Assembly (NCBI GenBank): GCA_944548615.1
Contig: OX155967.1
Location: 24,566,603-24,630,602 of the forward strand
Direction: 5' to 3'
Source of the DNA: Micropterix aruncella
Taxonomy: Eukaryota > Arthropoda > Insecta > Lepidoptera > Micropterigidae
Length of the DNA stretch: 64,000 nt
In this document: positions 10,801-22,040 of the stretch, one piece after another
Layout of the letters: each line of letters starts with the position of its first letter
How positions within the stretch are numbered: position 1 is the stretch's first letter
Notes under the pieces: model-generated
What the model was told of the DNA's origin: nothing
Seen by the model: only the letters and a program-made list of their open reading frames with translations
The model's database searches: none
Program-made: the position numbers and the translations under genes

Positions 10801-13728
10801 GCGCGCGGAACCAGTTTAAATGATCACCTTTTAACGGGACCTGATCTTTTAAACCCGCTAGTAGGTGTACTATTTAAATTCAGACAGGGGCTCGTAGGCT
10901 TTACATCTGATATACGTGAGATGTTCTTACGAATAAATATGAGAGAGGCCGATCAACATAGCCAAAGATTTCTATGGCGAAACATGAGGACGAATGACAA
11001 GCCCGACGAATACCTTATCAGAGTAGTTTTATTTGGCTCAGCATCATCGCCAACGTCAGCGAATTTTGTAAAAAACAAAAATGCAAATCGGTTTGTCGAA
11101 ACATACCCACAAGCCGTTGAGGCAATTCAGCAACGTCATTACTGCGACGACTATCTTGATAGTACTGATGACGTGAAAACGGCAGCAGCTCTAATCAAAG
11201 ACGTTTTATTTGTGCATAAACAGGGCGGGTTTGAGCTCGTAAATTGGGCGTGTAGCCATAAAGAAGCATTGGCTGAGTTACACACGGAAATAATTTCCAA
11301 CTCGAAAGTAAATTGGACGAACCCCGAAGAAATAAAAAATGAACGAATATTAGGTTTGAATTGGAATCCAAATACCGATCTGCTTTCATTCGATACGAAT
11401 TTCAATAAGATTCCAACAGGATTAATAACCGGAGACATACGACCAACGAAGCGCGAAACGTTACGTGTCGTTATGTCAATTTTCGACCCGTTAGGTATAA
11501 TCAGTACGTTGACAGTAAAAGCGAAAATCATATTGCAAGAAATTTGGAGGGAAAAGACAGGTTGGGATGAAAAGATTGGCGATTCACCAACAGAAAAGTG
11601 GAAAGTATGGTTAACGGAATTACAAAAAGTTAAAACTGTAGCAATACCCCGTAGTTATCAAAGTCATGGGCGTAAGGCAAGTACGGTAGACTTGCATGTC
11701 TTCGGAGATGCCAGTTCGCAGGCTTATGCTGCCGTTGCGTATGCACGTTATAGGACAGAAGATGGACGCGTATGCACGTCGTTTCTGGCCGGAAAGACTA
11801 AGGTGAGTCCGTTGAAACTACTTTCTCTGCCAAGAATGGAACTCCAGGCAGCGACACTAGCTAGTAGGTTAACAAAGTTAGTAAAAGACCAACATGACTG
11901 GAAGTTTGAAAAAACCTACATATGGTCAGACTCAAAAACTGTTTTACATTGGATCAAGTCAGATCCGAGAAGGTATCACATTTTCGTCGCGCACCGTCTA
12001 GGCGAGATTGATGAAATCACCGACGGAGCGATCTGGAAATGGGTGCCATCGAGTGACAATCCGGCGGATGACGCGACACGGGATGTCACACATTATGCTA
12101 TGAACCCATGGGACCGATGGTTAAGCGGCCCACAATTCCTTAGTTTAGACGAAAGTCGGTGGCCGCAAGAAAGGGACACATCCATACCGCATGAAGGAGA
12201 CGAAGAATTGAAAAAGACAATTTGTACCATTCAGAAAGGAGAAGAAGGAACACGGCTGATTGAAATCGAGCGGTTTTCAAAATGGACACGGTTGATACGA
12301 AGCACTGCATGGATATATCGGTTTATCGATAAATGCATAAAACAAGGAAATAATGAAAAAACCTTATCCGTAGCCGAATTAAAGAGGGCAGAAAACTACT
12401 GGATAACACAGGCCCAAAGGGAAAGTTTTGGGCATGAAATCGAGTCACTAAAAAATGACAAGTTAAAATGCGTGCTAAAAAATAGTCACCTGAGTAAATT
12501 AAATGCCTATATTGACCCAAAAAACATATTACGAGTCGGAGGCAGGATAAGTGCTGTCAAAGGTATATCTCCAGAAACAAAAAATCCAGCAATACTTGAT
12601 TCAAAACATGCGTACACCAGACTACTCCTACAGCATGAACATGAGAGAGCGGGACACCAAGGACGCGAATACGTATGCAATGAAGTTAGACAGCGTTTCT
12701 GGGTGTTACGTTTACGGGGCGCCGTAAGAAAGATTGCATTTGAATGCCAGTACTGCAGGGTGCAAAGGGCGTTACCCCTTCCACCACAGATGGCCGAATT
12801 ACCCGGCATAAGGTTGGAACACCATTTAAGGGCATTCACCAATGCAGCTCTTGATTTTTTTGGTCCCTTAGAGGTCACGATAGGAAGACGGCGAGAAAAG
12901 AGATATGGAGCTCTTTTTACGTGCTTAAACACGAGAGCGGTTCATTTAGAAATAACGCATTCACTATCTACTGACGCGACAATGATGGCGCTGAAACGGA
13001 TGATAGCAAGGAGGGGGGTACCGACAAACATGTATTCTGACAACGGCACAAGTATGCACGGTACTAACAACGAGTTAAAAAGAGCGCTCACTGAACTGGA
13101 CACTGATGAAATAGCTACACAGAGTGCAATGCGAAACATAAACTGGCATTTCATTTCGCCTGCTTCTGCACACAAAGGAGGGGCATGGGAACGACTAGTT
13201 CAGTCCGTAAAGAAAGCTTTATACGCCACTTTGAAAGAGAGAGCACCACGTGAGGAAACGCTAGCCACCCTAATGACGGAAGCGGAAAACACCGTAAACA
13301 GTAGACCTTTAACCCACGTATCATTAGATAGTTTAGACGCAGAAAGCCTGACACCAAACCACTTTTTAGTGGGTTCGTCTTCTGGCAACACCAATATTGG
13401 AGCAATAGATCCAAGTAATTTTTGCCTACGTCGACAGTGGAGAATAGCTCAAACGCTGGCCACGCACTTTTGGAAGCGTTTCGTGAAAGAATATTTGCCA
13501 ACACTCGTAAAACGAGAAAAATGGCACGAAAAAGTAGATCCAATCAAAGAGGGCGACGTAGTCTTCATTGTTGACCCGCAACTTCCACGAAATGTATGGC
13601 TCAGAGGCGTGATCGTATCAACTTTCCCAGCAAAGGACGGACAAGTCAGGACTGTCACAGTGAAAAGTCAGGGCAAACTTTACACAAGACCTGCTACAAA
13701 AATAGCACTTCTGGTTGCTTCCAAGTAA
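7831..13728 (+). CDS. gag-pol: BEL-a gag-pol polyprotein (BEL/Pao retrotransposon)
   Basis: One uninterrupted frame of 1965 residues, the full length expected for BEL/Pao. N-terminal basic/acidic region, then an Ala/Glu/Lys-rich coiled coil (about 150-215). A gag domain of the DUF1759 type follows (about 320-410, LPRFNG...). Two zinc knuckles start at residues 570 (CLRCGKTNHSTSEC) and 604 (CFSCLKRGHRFSDC). The aspartic protease has FDEGS with Asp near 693. Reverse transcriptase spans about 980-1160 with YCDD at 1104-1107. RNase H has FGDAS near 1293 and WSDSK near 1368. The integrase has an H-H-C-C zinc part (about 1602-1640), DDE residues near 1675, 1737 and 1787, and a C-terminal DUF5641-like region. 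No env. The ATG follows the primer site by about 90 bp. The host copy looks intact and potentially active; activity is inferred. Confidence 0.95.
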   Translation: MANGDEKPSTSAKTDTGEIIIPTPKRSARIAGKNTLNIEPESRVSRQQKGRTAARRQERRAEKSPYSTEPPTEDKYGDDDSTDTVKTSDPSIRLLEPTAAAEKEDVREPKIISVDGNTKVKHSTKARSIISHRSSRSGRSTTANAIALQILQADMEAAEERARLKKKIAAANAEAETRKAEAEAKKAKAETDAEVEIALQLLEEKLAIHKLMLEAGAEDSLDDGESVCESQVSSRHSTRRTNDWLKKHQTIIDSSKTTSKIEREINIDAASRENKPQIENSTIAENKKPITAYQPAAEKATSSNIAVDHLLFTARANLLKDLPRFNGCPSEYLIFRSLFYQGTETCGFSNADNLIRLQQSVTGPARDVVRAMLLDPKNVPDIMRAFDRRYGRPTARIEELIREAENAPAIGVSDSLSKIVEFGTIVCNVIYSIRNMGHTAYLMNPQLLKELVGKLPQHLRLQWYAAGYGDHPTLGDFGDWLEKIVDAACHEEPVADPRNMPTRGNMPQNVNSRENTPPNANLRAYNRSHVNSRDYKRSHINPPNRPRESQNYGAKRSINATMNKEVGSECLRCGKTNHSTSECRIFLAMSVDARWEWVKGNKICFSCLKRGHRFSDCRKKKNCGVANCRRPHNTLLHQDRNPTDVEETNKESEQGTTSTVTSTWMDTAKFLLRVAPVQVKGPIGTKTILALFDEGSTVSLIENQIANEIGADGPITNLNLVGATGMQGSTGPARRISMEIRPIQGGAYFPMQGVRTIDTLDLPCQAMNAKKMKEKWSHLKDIPLCSIQGNPQMLIGIDHWSLIIPRTIRAGAPDAPTAVASRLGWTLAGNVGGAQNDDQVNHIRQEDHDRELHELVRGYFQVESLGTAIREHNKNKNKRAEMLLDTTTTYDHGRWTTGLLWRTDDVILPPSREMALKRLINIENRLKQNKDLAAQYESKIEEFLQKGYARKLTSEETQTQGNRTFYLPHFAVINANKPGKIRLVFDCAAKARGTSLNDHLLTGPDLLNPLVGVLFKFRQGLVGFTSDIREMFLRINMREADQHSQRFLWRNMRTNDKPDEYLIRVVLFGSASSPTSANFVKNKNANRFVETYPQAVEAIQQRHYCDDYLDSTDDVKTAAALIKDVLFVHKQGGFELVNWACSHKEALAELHTEIISNSKVNWTNPEEIKNERILGLNWNPNTDLLSFDTNFNKIPTGLITGDIRPTKRETLRVVMSIFDPLGIISTLTVKAKIILQEIWREKTGWDEKIGDSPTEKWKVWLTELQKVKTVAIPRSYQSHGRKASTVDLHVFGDASSQAYAAVAYARYRTEDGRVCTSFLAGKTKVSPLKLLSLPRMELQAATLASRLTKLVKDQHDWKFEKTYIWSDSKTVLHWIKSDPRRYHIFVAHRLGEIDEITDGAIWKWVPSSDNPADDATRDVTHYAMNPWDRWLSGPQFLSLDESRWPQERDTSIPHEGDEELKKTICTIQKGEEGTRLIEIERFSKWTRLIRSTAWIYRFIDKCIKQGNNEKTLSVAELKRAENYWITQAQRESFGHEIESLKNDKLKCVLKNSHLSKLNAYIDPKNILRVGGRISAVKGISPETKNPAILDSKHAYTRLLLQHEHERAGHQGREYVCNEVRQRFWVLRLRGAVRKIAFECQYCRVQRALPLPPQMAELPGIRLEHHLRAFTNAALDFFGPLEVTIGRRREKRYGALFTCLNTRAVHLEITHSLSTDATMMALKRMIARRGVPTNMYSDNGTSMHGTNNELKRALTELDTDEIATQSAMRNINWHFISPASAHKGGAWERLVQSVKKALYATLKERAPREETLATLMTEAENTVNSRPLTHVSLDSLDAESLTPNHFLVGSSSGNTNIGAIDPSNFCLRRQWRIAQTLATHFWKRFVKEYLPTLVKREKWHEKVDPIKEGDVVFIVDPQLPRNVWLRGVIVSTFPAKDGQVRTVTVKSQGKLYTRPATKIALLVASK

Positions 13729-13755
13729 AAGAAATAAGAGATGAGCTTCTCTTAT

Positions 13756-13766
13756 AAGGAGGGGAA
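13756..13766 (+). promoter_or_regulatory. Polypurine tract of BEL-a
   Basis: AAGGAGGGGAA abuts the 3' LTR. It is the expected plus-strand primer site, and the same tract occurs at 58961-58972 in BEL-c. Confidence 0.8.
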
Positions 13767-14882
13767 TGTTGCAACCAGACAAAGAAACGACGACAAGGCG
13801 ACACATGCCGAAATCAGTCATCCGGAAGGCAGGAAATAAAAGCATTAGGTTCAGGCAAAATATAAAAAAAATAAAACCACTTTCGGAAATTCCATTTATA
13901 ATACCGACTTTCGGCTTTACCCCAATAAAGTGCACAACGCACAAACAAAGCCATAAATCAAAAAGTTCCACCCGAAAATACAAATATGCGTAGGTATCAT
14001 AAAAACAACAGCGAAACCACTCAGACGAGTGGCGCCGACGGCGCCCGGTGCCAGGCAACAAAGGACGCACGTGCGCTTGAAAAAATTCCATCGCAAATAC
14101 CGAATTTGACAATTTAAAAATGAGAGTCGCATTTTAGTAAATAATATAGTATTAGAAATATATAATAAAGCTTAAGTGTACAACTATATGTCATTATAAG
14201 ATGTTTGTTGTTATTATAAGATGTTATGTTTATTATAAGAAACATTATAAGCATGCATTACTGTATAAAAAAGTAACGTTATAATATGTTTAAGTAATTA
14301 AAAACTATGTATAGTTATTAAGAAATGTCATTAGAAAAATAGCATAAGAACATTTAATTCTTGTAACAGATATAAAAGGTTTAAAGTATAGAATAATAAG
14401 AAATTTTGACGATATATCTAGTTGATGACAGCAGGCAGGGGTAGCGCTCTGGAGGGGATGAAGCGAATATAAAGCGATGCTCGGCTGCAGAGCGGGCAGA
14501 GTGTGTTTTTATTCGATCAGGGAAGAGTGTATTTTTTCATGATCAGTGGCGGTGGGAAGTATGTGCGATATACTCTGACTTTATTTGGTGAACAGTAAAT
14601 TTCTTTGGTGATTATTTTGTGTTAATATAGTGGTTTAGTCCGTAAAAAGTAGGTTAATGACTTTACGAATGTGCTTAACTTTTCGCCTATTCTAAGAGAT
14701 CTGAACTTTGTCTTTTGAATAAAGAGGCCGTGACTACATGGGTGTTTATTTGTTTAGTGGAAATATAGAACGAAAGAGGCAAACTGAGTTTTGCCACGTC
14801 TTCGGCAAGTACTTCAACCCGGTAAGCAAACGAAATTAATTTTTTGGTATTTCATGCAAGGCAAGCCGGATTTGCCGAGACA
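13767..14882 (+). repeat. 3' LTR of BEL-a (1116 bp)
   Basis: A near-identical partner of 6623-7739, from TGTTGCAACC to GCCGAGACA, followed by GTGGAC. Confidence 0.92.
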
Positions 14883-14955
14883 GTGGACCACGGCATTCTT
14901 TGCCCGGCTGTTCACCCGGTATCGGGTAGCCGATTGGTCGTTTCAAGAGCATCTT
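14883..14955 (+). repeat. R640 repeat copy B, right part
   Basis: Begins with the right GTGGAC duplication and continues CACGGCATTCTTTGCCCGGC, which is the R640 sequence that follows the insertion point. It breaks off after GTTTCAAGAGCA, where copy C begins. Confidence 0.75.
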
Positions 14956-14956
14956 G

Positions 14957-15622
14957 CGGTGTCAACTACAACGGGCGAGCCCGTCACCACAGGACGTTTT
15001 AACGATTAGTCGTTCTATCGCCCTGCAGTGAACGTAGAGACTTTGGACAGTACATTCTACGTCCAGCTACGTCACAACCCGTGAGAGTCCAACGCCTTAC
15101 CGCGAGTAAGCCAGGAGTAAACCCGGCGGGCTCGAGAACTCGCGCCCTCACTTCCAATTGTGACCAGATTTCTCCGGTCTCTCGATTGGTTCCGAGTTCG
15201 AGGTCGCTTGCGCGGTCCTCTCCCTTATGAAGCGGTGAAACGGAGTGCACCGAATCTTCGCGGACCAAGGCGTCCTTTGCCCGCCTCTTACCCGGGATCG
15301 GATGGCCAATGGTCAATTCCAGAGCAGTCGCCATAAGGTACGCAACCACCCCCGCTCTATAGGAAACAATACAGTTCCCAGACTCCCCCGACTGTTAGTC
15401 GGAAAGCACAACCGATTGGAGCAAACCCCGCACGGTGCGCAGACCGTCCAGGGGCGCCAGAGGTTTGATTCCCAGGGGAGACTGGTTGACCCAGTGTCCT
15501 ACCCAGGCCTCGCACCCCATGCGAGGAGGCCGTCGGATGGGTGTTGACCCGTGAGTGTGACCGACCCTGTACACATGGGTCATCGTGGCCAACTCATCAT
15601 GGGCCCGTTAGCCCCCCCGTTT
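14957..15622 (+). repeat. R640 repeat copy C, near full length
   Basis: Starts GTGTCAACTACAACGGGCG and ends GGGCCCGTTAGCCCCC, covering the whole consensus. An open frame at 15245-15547 corresponds to the frame seen in other copies. No target duplication is visible, because it abuts copies B and D directly. Confidence 0.8.
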
Positions 15623-15889
15623 CAAGAGCAGTTGCAACCACCCCCGCTCTATAGGAAACATTACTGTTTCCAGACTCCCCTGATTGTTAGTCAGAATGCA
15701 CAATCGATTGGCTGACGCCGCACGGTGCGCAAACCGTCCAAACTTGCCAGAAGATTGACTCCTGGGGAACTAGCCCTCAGGCCAGAGTCCTGCCCGGGCT
15801 CGCACTTCATACGTAGAGGCCGCCGGATAGGGGTTGACCCGTGAGTGTGACCGACCCTGTACAAATGGGTCTTCGTGGCCAACTGGACA
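15623..15889 (+). repeat. R640 repeat copy D, 3' half
   Basis: Starts GTTTCAAGAGCAGTTGC and ends GGTCTTCGTGGCCAACTGG. Only the second half of the repeat is present, fused head-on to copy E on the other strand. Confidence 0.75.
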
Positions 15890-16246
15890 GCCGGGCACAC
15901 AGCCGGGCACACAAACAGCCGGGCAAAGGATGCCGTGGTCCGCTTTAAATTCGGTAGACACCGAAACACTGCTACGTCAGGGAGAGGACCGCGAAAGCGA
16001 CCTCAAACCTGTAACCAGGCGGGAGACCGGAGTAATCTGGTTGCAGCTGGAAGTAAGGGCGCGAGTGTCGGACCGCTGGGTGATTAACCTGGTTATCTCG
16101 TGGTAAGCCGTTGGCTTCTTACGGGCGAGGGGCGTAACTAGACAGTGTCCCAAGTCTTCTACGTTCACCTCACGGGAGAAAGAACTATCAAATATCGTTA
16201 AAACTTACAGAGGTGACGGTGACTTGAGAACTTACAGAGGTGACGG

Positions 16247-16548
16247 TAAGGTGACTTACGTTTTGTCACACGGCCCGGTGGAATAGTGGTTAGGTCGCCT
16301 GATCCTACATTGTAAGGTCCCAGGTTCGATTCCTGGCTGGGTCACCATTTTCCGATCGGATCAAATTAACGGAATTGCATTTTCAGTTCTCGATCGATCG
16401 AATGCAATAACAAGACACACACATATTACACGAACACATACATATAAACACGTCACAAGTAGGGTTGGTTGTAAGAGATTGTCATATGACAATAAACCCG
16501 CCCATTGTGAAATTTCACAATAAAAAGTAGAAACAAACAAACAAACAA
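16247..16548 (+). mobile_element. tRNA-derived SINE with 7-bp target duplication
   Basis: GTGACGG at 16240-16246 and 16549-16555 flanks it. The head is a tRNA-like sequence at 16272-16344. The tail has GGTTGTAAGAGATTGTC near 16467, then an AAAC/ACAA repeat. A similar tail closes the LINE at 49400-49922, so the SINE probably uses that LINE's enzymes; that link is an inference. Confidence 0.8.
16272..16344 (+). ncRNA. tRNA-like SINE head, not a functional tRNA gene
   Basis: The acceptor stem (GGCCCGG with CTGGGTC) and T arm (CCAGG-TTCGATT-CCTGG) pair well, and an A-box-like AATAGTGGTTAGG and a B box (GGTTCGATTCC) are present. The D stem has a mismatch and no normal 5-bp anticodon stem can be drawn. 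This is the internal pol III promoter of the SINE. Confidence 0.7.
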
Positions 16549-16579
16549 GTGACGGGTCGCCCGTTGCAGTTGACAGCTT

Positions 16580-16738
16580 TAGTTATGGCATTGATCAATC
16601 TATATACCCGTACATATATGTACAAGCACATATATGTACATACATGTATGTATTTATATGTACATATACATACAAGTACATATATATACATATATGTACA
16701 TATATATTCATATTCATATTCATATTCATTTTATTAGT
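16580..16738. repeat. ATGTAC/CATATA microsatellite
   Basis: Degenerate short repeats of ATGTACAT and ATATTC. The open frame across it has no protein meaning. Confidence 0.7.
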
Positions 16739-16754
16739 ATACTGGTATACAAGT

Positions 16755-17087
16755 CAGATACAGATTAGCAAACAAACATTTTTTTATCGTAAAGAAAAGA
16801 TATAATAAACCAAACAATATGAAGAAAAAAAACACAAGAATAATGTGAAAAGAAGAAATACAAGACAATACAGATTAGCAAACAAACATTTTTTTATCGT
16901 AAAGAAAAGATATAATAAACCAAACAATATGAAGAAAAAAAACACAAGAATAATGTGAAAAGAAGAAATACAAGACAATACAGATTAGCAAACAAACATT
17001 TTTTTATCGTAAAGAAAAATAAAATAAACAAAACAATACGAAGAAAAAAAACACAAGAATAATGTGAAAAGAAGAAATACAAGACAA
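16755..17087. repeat. Three tandem copies of a 110-bp unit
   Basis: CAGATTAGCAAACAAACAT begins the unit at 16761, 16871 and 16981. The first two copies are almost identical; the third has small changes near 17020. The function is unknown. Confidence 0.85.
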
Positions 17088-17108
17088 AGTACTTTAGCTA
17101 CCAAAGCA

Positions 17109-17560
17109 TTTTAGACTTCACTCGAGTAATATACCTTCAGTGAGTAAAACGCCTTATCTGTAAGGTATCTCTTAAGGCGTCTCTTAAACACGTCAAAAGA
17201 TTGCGCCTGCCTAGGGTGCTCGCTGAATTTGTTGTAAACCGCTGGGCCGGCGATATAGGCTAGCCTCTCCGACTTGGATAATGCGTGACTTACCGAACGT
17301 AGCATGCTACGGGATCTTGTTGGATAGTGATGATGCACACCATTCACTTCAAAATCGGCTAGATTTCTGCGAACGAACAGCGCTACTTCAATTAAATAAA
17401 TGGACGGCAGCGTCATGATGCAGAGATCTCCAAACAGAGGCCTAGCTGGCGTATCAAGCGCCACACGCACTATTGTGCGGACTGCACGCTTCTGCATAAC
17501 GCCCCATAACTCCGCGCCGTACGTTAGCAGTGAATGAATGTATGCAAAGTAACACATGCG
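17109..17560 (-). pseudogene. LINE ORF2 C-terminal fragment
   Basis: A minus-strand open stretch of about 148 codons. It begins CYFAYIHSLLTYGAELWG, includes MQKRAVRTI and ends with FDVFKRRLKRYL. This order is the C-terminus of CR1/Jockey-type reverse transcriptase proteins. The 5' part of the element is missing. Confidence 0.75.
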
Positions 17561-18167
17561 CAGCGCGGATAAATCATATACACATATAAGTTCTATATAT
17601 GGTACAATTCAGCGTCCATATACGATTGATTACTGGGTAAGGTAACTAACTGGATAAAACCAGCCATTTCGTTGACCTCATTACATAGAAAACATCTATG
17701 AATAACTTGGTTATTCTTTCTGATGCATCGATAAAATAAATGTTAGCTTTGCCACAAAGACATTTCTAGAAACTATGTGCTGCTACTCAATTACTTATAC
17801 ATACGATGACTATAATTAAAGTAATTATCTTTTATAAGATAAAACAAACGTGTAGATTGGCCTTTTGCTATTGCATTTTGGGTATTACGATCATATACTT
17901 GCTCTTTTTTTGCATGCAAATTAGTCTGTTTGTTTTTATTAATTGTGAACGTTGACATTTCAAATATTTAGGTGTATTATCGTACGACAATCTCTTACAA
18001 CCAACGCTACCACAGTATAGGGTACCGATAGAACAGTGGACGCTATCTCGAGCGAGGGAATAAGGGTACGTCTCGACGAAGATTTTGCTTTTAATACCAT
18101 CGCCAACAGCTTAAATAACGCACTGTATGCCAGACTCCAAATTCTCCCCGTGAGAGGTGTGAGAAGT
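17561..18167. other. Mostly unassigned; LINE/SINE tail at 17971-18003
   Basis: The minus strand of 17971-18003 reads GGTTGTAAGAGATTGTCG, the same tail motif as the SINE near 16467. Nothing else could be assigned. Confidence 0.4.
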
Positions 18168-19375
<1,208 letters not shown>

Positions 19376-20067
19376 TAGTGTATAAATATAAGTCTTCCTT
19401 AGAAATAAAACGAAGGAAAACGTTATTTTTGTCTGTCATTATATTTTTTGGTTTTACTCAATTCAAGCGAAATGGTATTTAGTGCCTATTATGTTTTCGG
19501 TATTCATATTATTTATCCCAAATTTTAAGGATTGTTGACGCCAAAACATCCTCTTGGTATATAAGTATCGGTGATAATATCAAAAGGCCCATCGTTGTGC
19601 TTTCTCTTACATTGATGAACCACCCACGTTAAGAATTAATATAATGTGCCCGTAATAGTCACAAGGGAAAAACAGCAGGTGTCCCAAGCCGATATGCTTC
19701 TTTAAACAATATCAATTGCTATGATTAGGGTATGATAATAGCGGCTCGCTTTAAGGGGTATCGAACGGCGCTATTGTGATTTCATGAGAAATAGCAAGTC
19801 GCCAGCACCTGACACACTTCCCACGCAGTTTAAACACCTACGTTTATCGCCCACTAACTATGAACTGTTTGCCATTTATTTTATAGAGTAAACTAACTAG
19901 CGCAGCAACTTACATACGGCTATCGGGGAGCCAACGGCTCTCTGTAGAAAAGCTTTCAGTGGCTAGAAGATGTTCTTGTAACATTATGTAGTGTTATTAT
20001 AAGAGAGGAAGAGATTATATGTTGAGTCAGCCTGGATCTAGGGCAGGGCAAACCATGATACCTGCCC
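19376..20067. other. Nothing assigned
   Basis: Mixed-composition DNA without long open frames or recognisable element ends. Confidence 0.4.
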
Positions 20068-20147
20068 AACTGGAGCTGTCAACTACAGCGTGCGAACCCG
20101 TCACTTCATAAAGTTTTAACCAAGATCGGTCTGTCTCCCATGAGCCA
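20068..20147 (+). repeat. R640 5' fragment
   Basis: CTGGAGCTGTCAACTACAG followed by CGAACCCGTCAC and AGTTTTAAC: the first 80 bp of R640 only. Confidence 0.7.
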
Positions 20148-20189
20148 TCACCTTTATTGTACTAAAATACTTACATTGGTAAAGGTAAC

Positions 20190-20272
20190 TTTCTTTATTT
20201 GTAGGTTTTTTATGAATCGCGGTTTTAACAGTATTTACACTTTTTAGCATATAAAACCTACAAATAAAGAAC
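20190..20272. repeat. Inverted repeat (hairpin)
   Basis: TTCTTTATTTGTAGGTTTT and its complement AAAACCTACAAATAAAGAA are separated by about 45 bp. It may be a small MITE or the hairpin of one. Confidence 0.6.
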
Positions 20273-20429
20273 AGTATTTACACTTTGATAGCTGTTCCAA
20301 TACCACAGTAGGAAATCGCAAACACTGAAAAAGAAAAAGGCGTGGAGTCGCTCCTGGTCGCCACAGACCAGATAAGTGCCCTTTTATTTATAATATAATT
20401 TCATTTATTTAGTAATAAATATAATTTCA

Positions 20430-20622
<193 letters not shown>

Positions 20623-20627
20623 TATAT

Positions 20628-20802
20628 CCAGGAGCGCCCGAAGGACTTCCCAGGGGAGCTGGCCCGCAGGCACAGAGGCCTATCCGGGATCGCACTTCTA
20701 GTAGGAGGTTACCGGATGGATGATGACGCGTGAGTTGGGCCGGCCCCAACACATGGGTCATAATGGCCAAACTGCTTTAGGCCCAGTAGCTCCCATATTT
20801 TT
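20628..20802 (+). repeat. R640 3' fragment (copy F)
   Basis: From CCAGGAGCGCCCGAAGG to CCCAGTAGCTCCC; the last quarter of the repeat. Confidence 0.7.
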
Positions 20803-21334
20803 GGACAGTTGTCAAGTATGTAAATGCCAAACGAGGAAATCCTAGCCACCCGCTTTGCCTCCCTGCCTCGCACCGCTTTTCGCTCTTTTCGCCAATGCCT
20901 GAAATTTATCGCAGGGACAACACTCCTCTGCAGGGATTAGCAACGTAATCCTGCCGTCCGAGGCTTTGCGTGTTGCGTTCGGTTCGCGAAGCGCCATTTG
21001 CCCCCCCCCCCCCTCCCTGACAGTATCACACCGATATTTACTCCTTCAGAAATATCAACGCTATTGAAATTAGCTATCGGTTTTATGTTTTAGTAACGAT
21101 AAAGTCAATTCAATGTGTCCAAAAAACAGCAACAAGTACAATTTATTTTTTTGTATGTTTTGTTGCTCCAGAAATACTTTACATAAATATTTTTTCTAAT
21201 TACAACCTTTTATTTACTTTGCAATGTTTGTCAGTAGTTTAGGTCAAATCATGCAAACAAAATTAGAACGACTTCCTATTATCCTATAAAGTTGAATTTT
21301 TACATGTTGGTGCAGTTCCGTAACAATGCATTTT
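20803..21334. other. Unassigned; poly-C run at 21001
   Basis: Contains a run of about 13 C at 21001 and otherwise AT-rich DNA without recognisable coding. Confidence 0.4.
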
Positions 21335-21553
21335 TATAGTAAGCATGACCTGATTCTGCACCCAGGATTGGCTCCTGGCGAGGGGACTCCTCAACGGTCA
21401 ACAGCACAGTCACGAAATTTTGTATACGCATTCAATTATGATAGCCCGTTTTAAGTTTCACCATGACATGGCTGCTGCTCCCAGGGTTAGCTCCCGACAA
21501 GGGGACTCCTCAACGCTCAACAGCACATACACGAAATTTTGTATATGCATTCG
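21335..21553 (-). repeat. 118-bp minisatellite, about two monomers
   Basis: The complement of this block matches the monomers at 30816-31170. Shared landmarks are GGGACTCCTCAACG and ACGAAATTTTGTATA, seen twice (near 21383/21503 and 21413/21532). Confidence 0.75.
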
Positions 21554-22040
21554 TTGTATATGCAATTTTGTATATGAAAAAGTCGATATAAATATTTTAT
21601 TTATTATTTTAAATCCTAAGAGTCCTTCCGGTATTTTCAAAAAAATATGAATGTAAATTTTTAATTTAGATTCTGATGTCTTAAACCCCTTTTATCGCGG
21701 GGTAAAAATTCAGCCGTCACTTCTGCGTGTGATAGTTTATATAGGATTTCTTATCCAATATTGGATCGTTCACATTCCTCCGTGGGTAGGCTTGCATCGA
21801 ATGATGGACGGGTCACATCAGTCGGATATCGAAAACAAACAATTCATAATTTATTCCTATTCGGTAACTAATAAAATGATTTTGAAGTTATGGGATACAT
21901 AAATACCATAAAAAATCTTTAAGCTCGATCACAATACTTTCCCTCCTAGTTGGTTGATGGGTAGGGAAAGTAAACTCTAATTTACATACGCTTATGACTG
22001 ACATTTGAGTTTCTTATTCCTCACTTTGTTTATATTATTT
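21554..22040. other. Nothing assigned
   Basis: AT-rich; no convincing open frame or element end. Confidence 0.4.

Larger units (their letters stand above)
15890..16575 (-). repeat. R640 repeat copy E, split by a SINE
   Basis: Minus-strand 5' half of R640 (15890-16246 and 16556-16575). The left edge has a small triplication of CAGCCGGGCACA. The SINE at 16247-16548 separates GAGGTGACGG from GTCGCCCGTTGCAGTTGACA, which are contiguous in other copies. Confidence 0.75.

Noticed and set aside
7764..13658. Antisense open frames in BEL-a
   Set aside because: They mirror the codon structure of gag-pol and have no motifs of their own.
6623..14882. Envelope gene in BEL-a (retrovirus-like)
   Set aside because: gag-pol ends at 13728, only 38 bp before the 3' LTR, so there is no room for env.
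16272..16344. Functional tRNA gene
   Set aside because: Acceptor and T arms pair, but no proper anticodon stem forms and the sequence is the head of a SINE with tail and target duplication.
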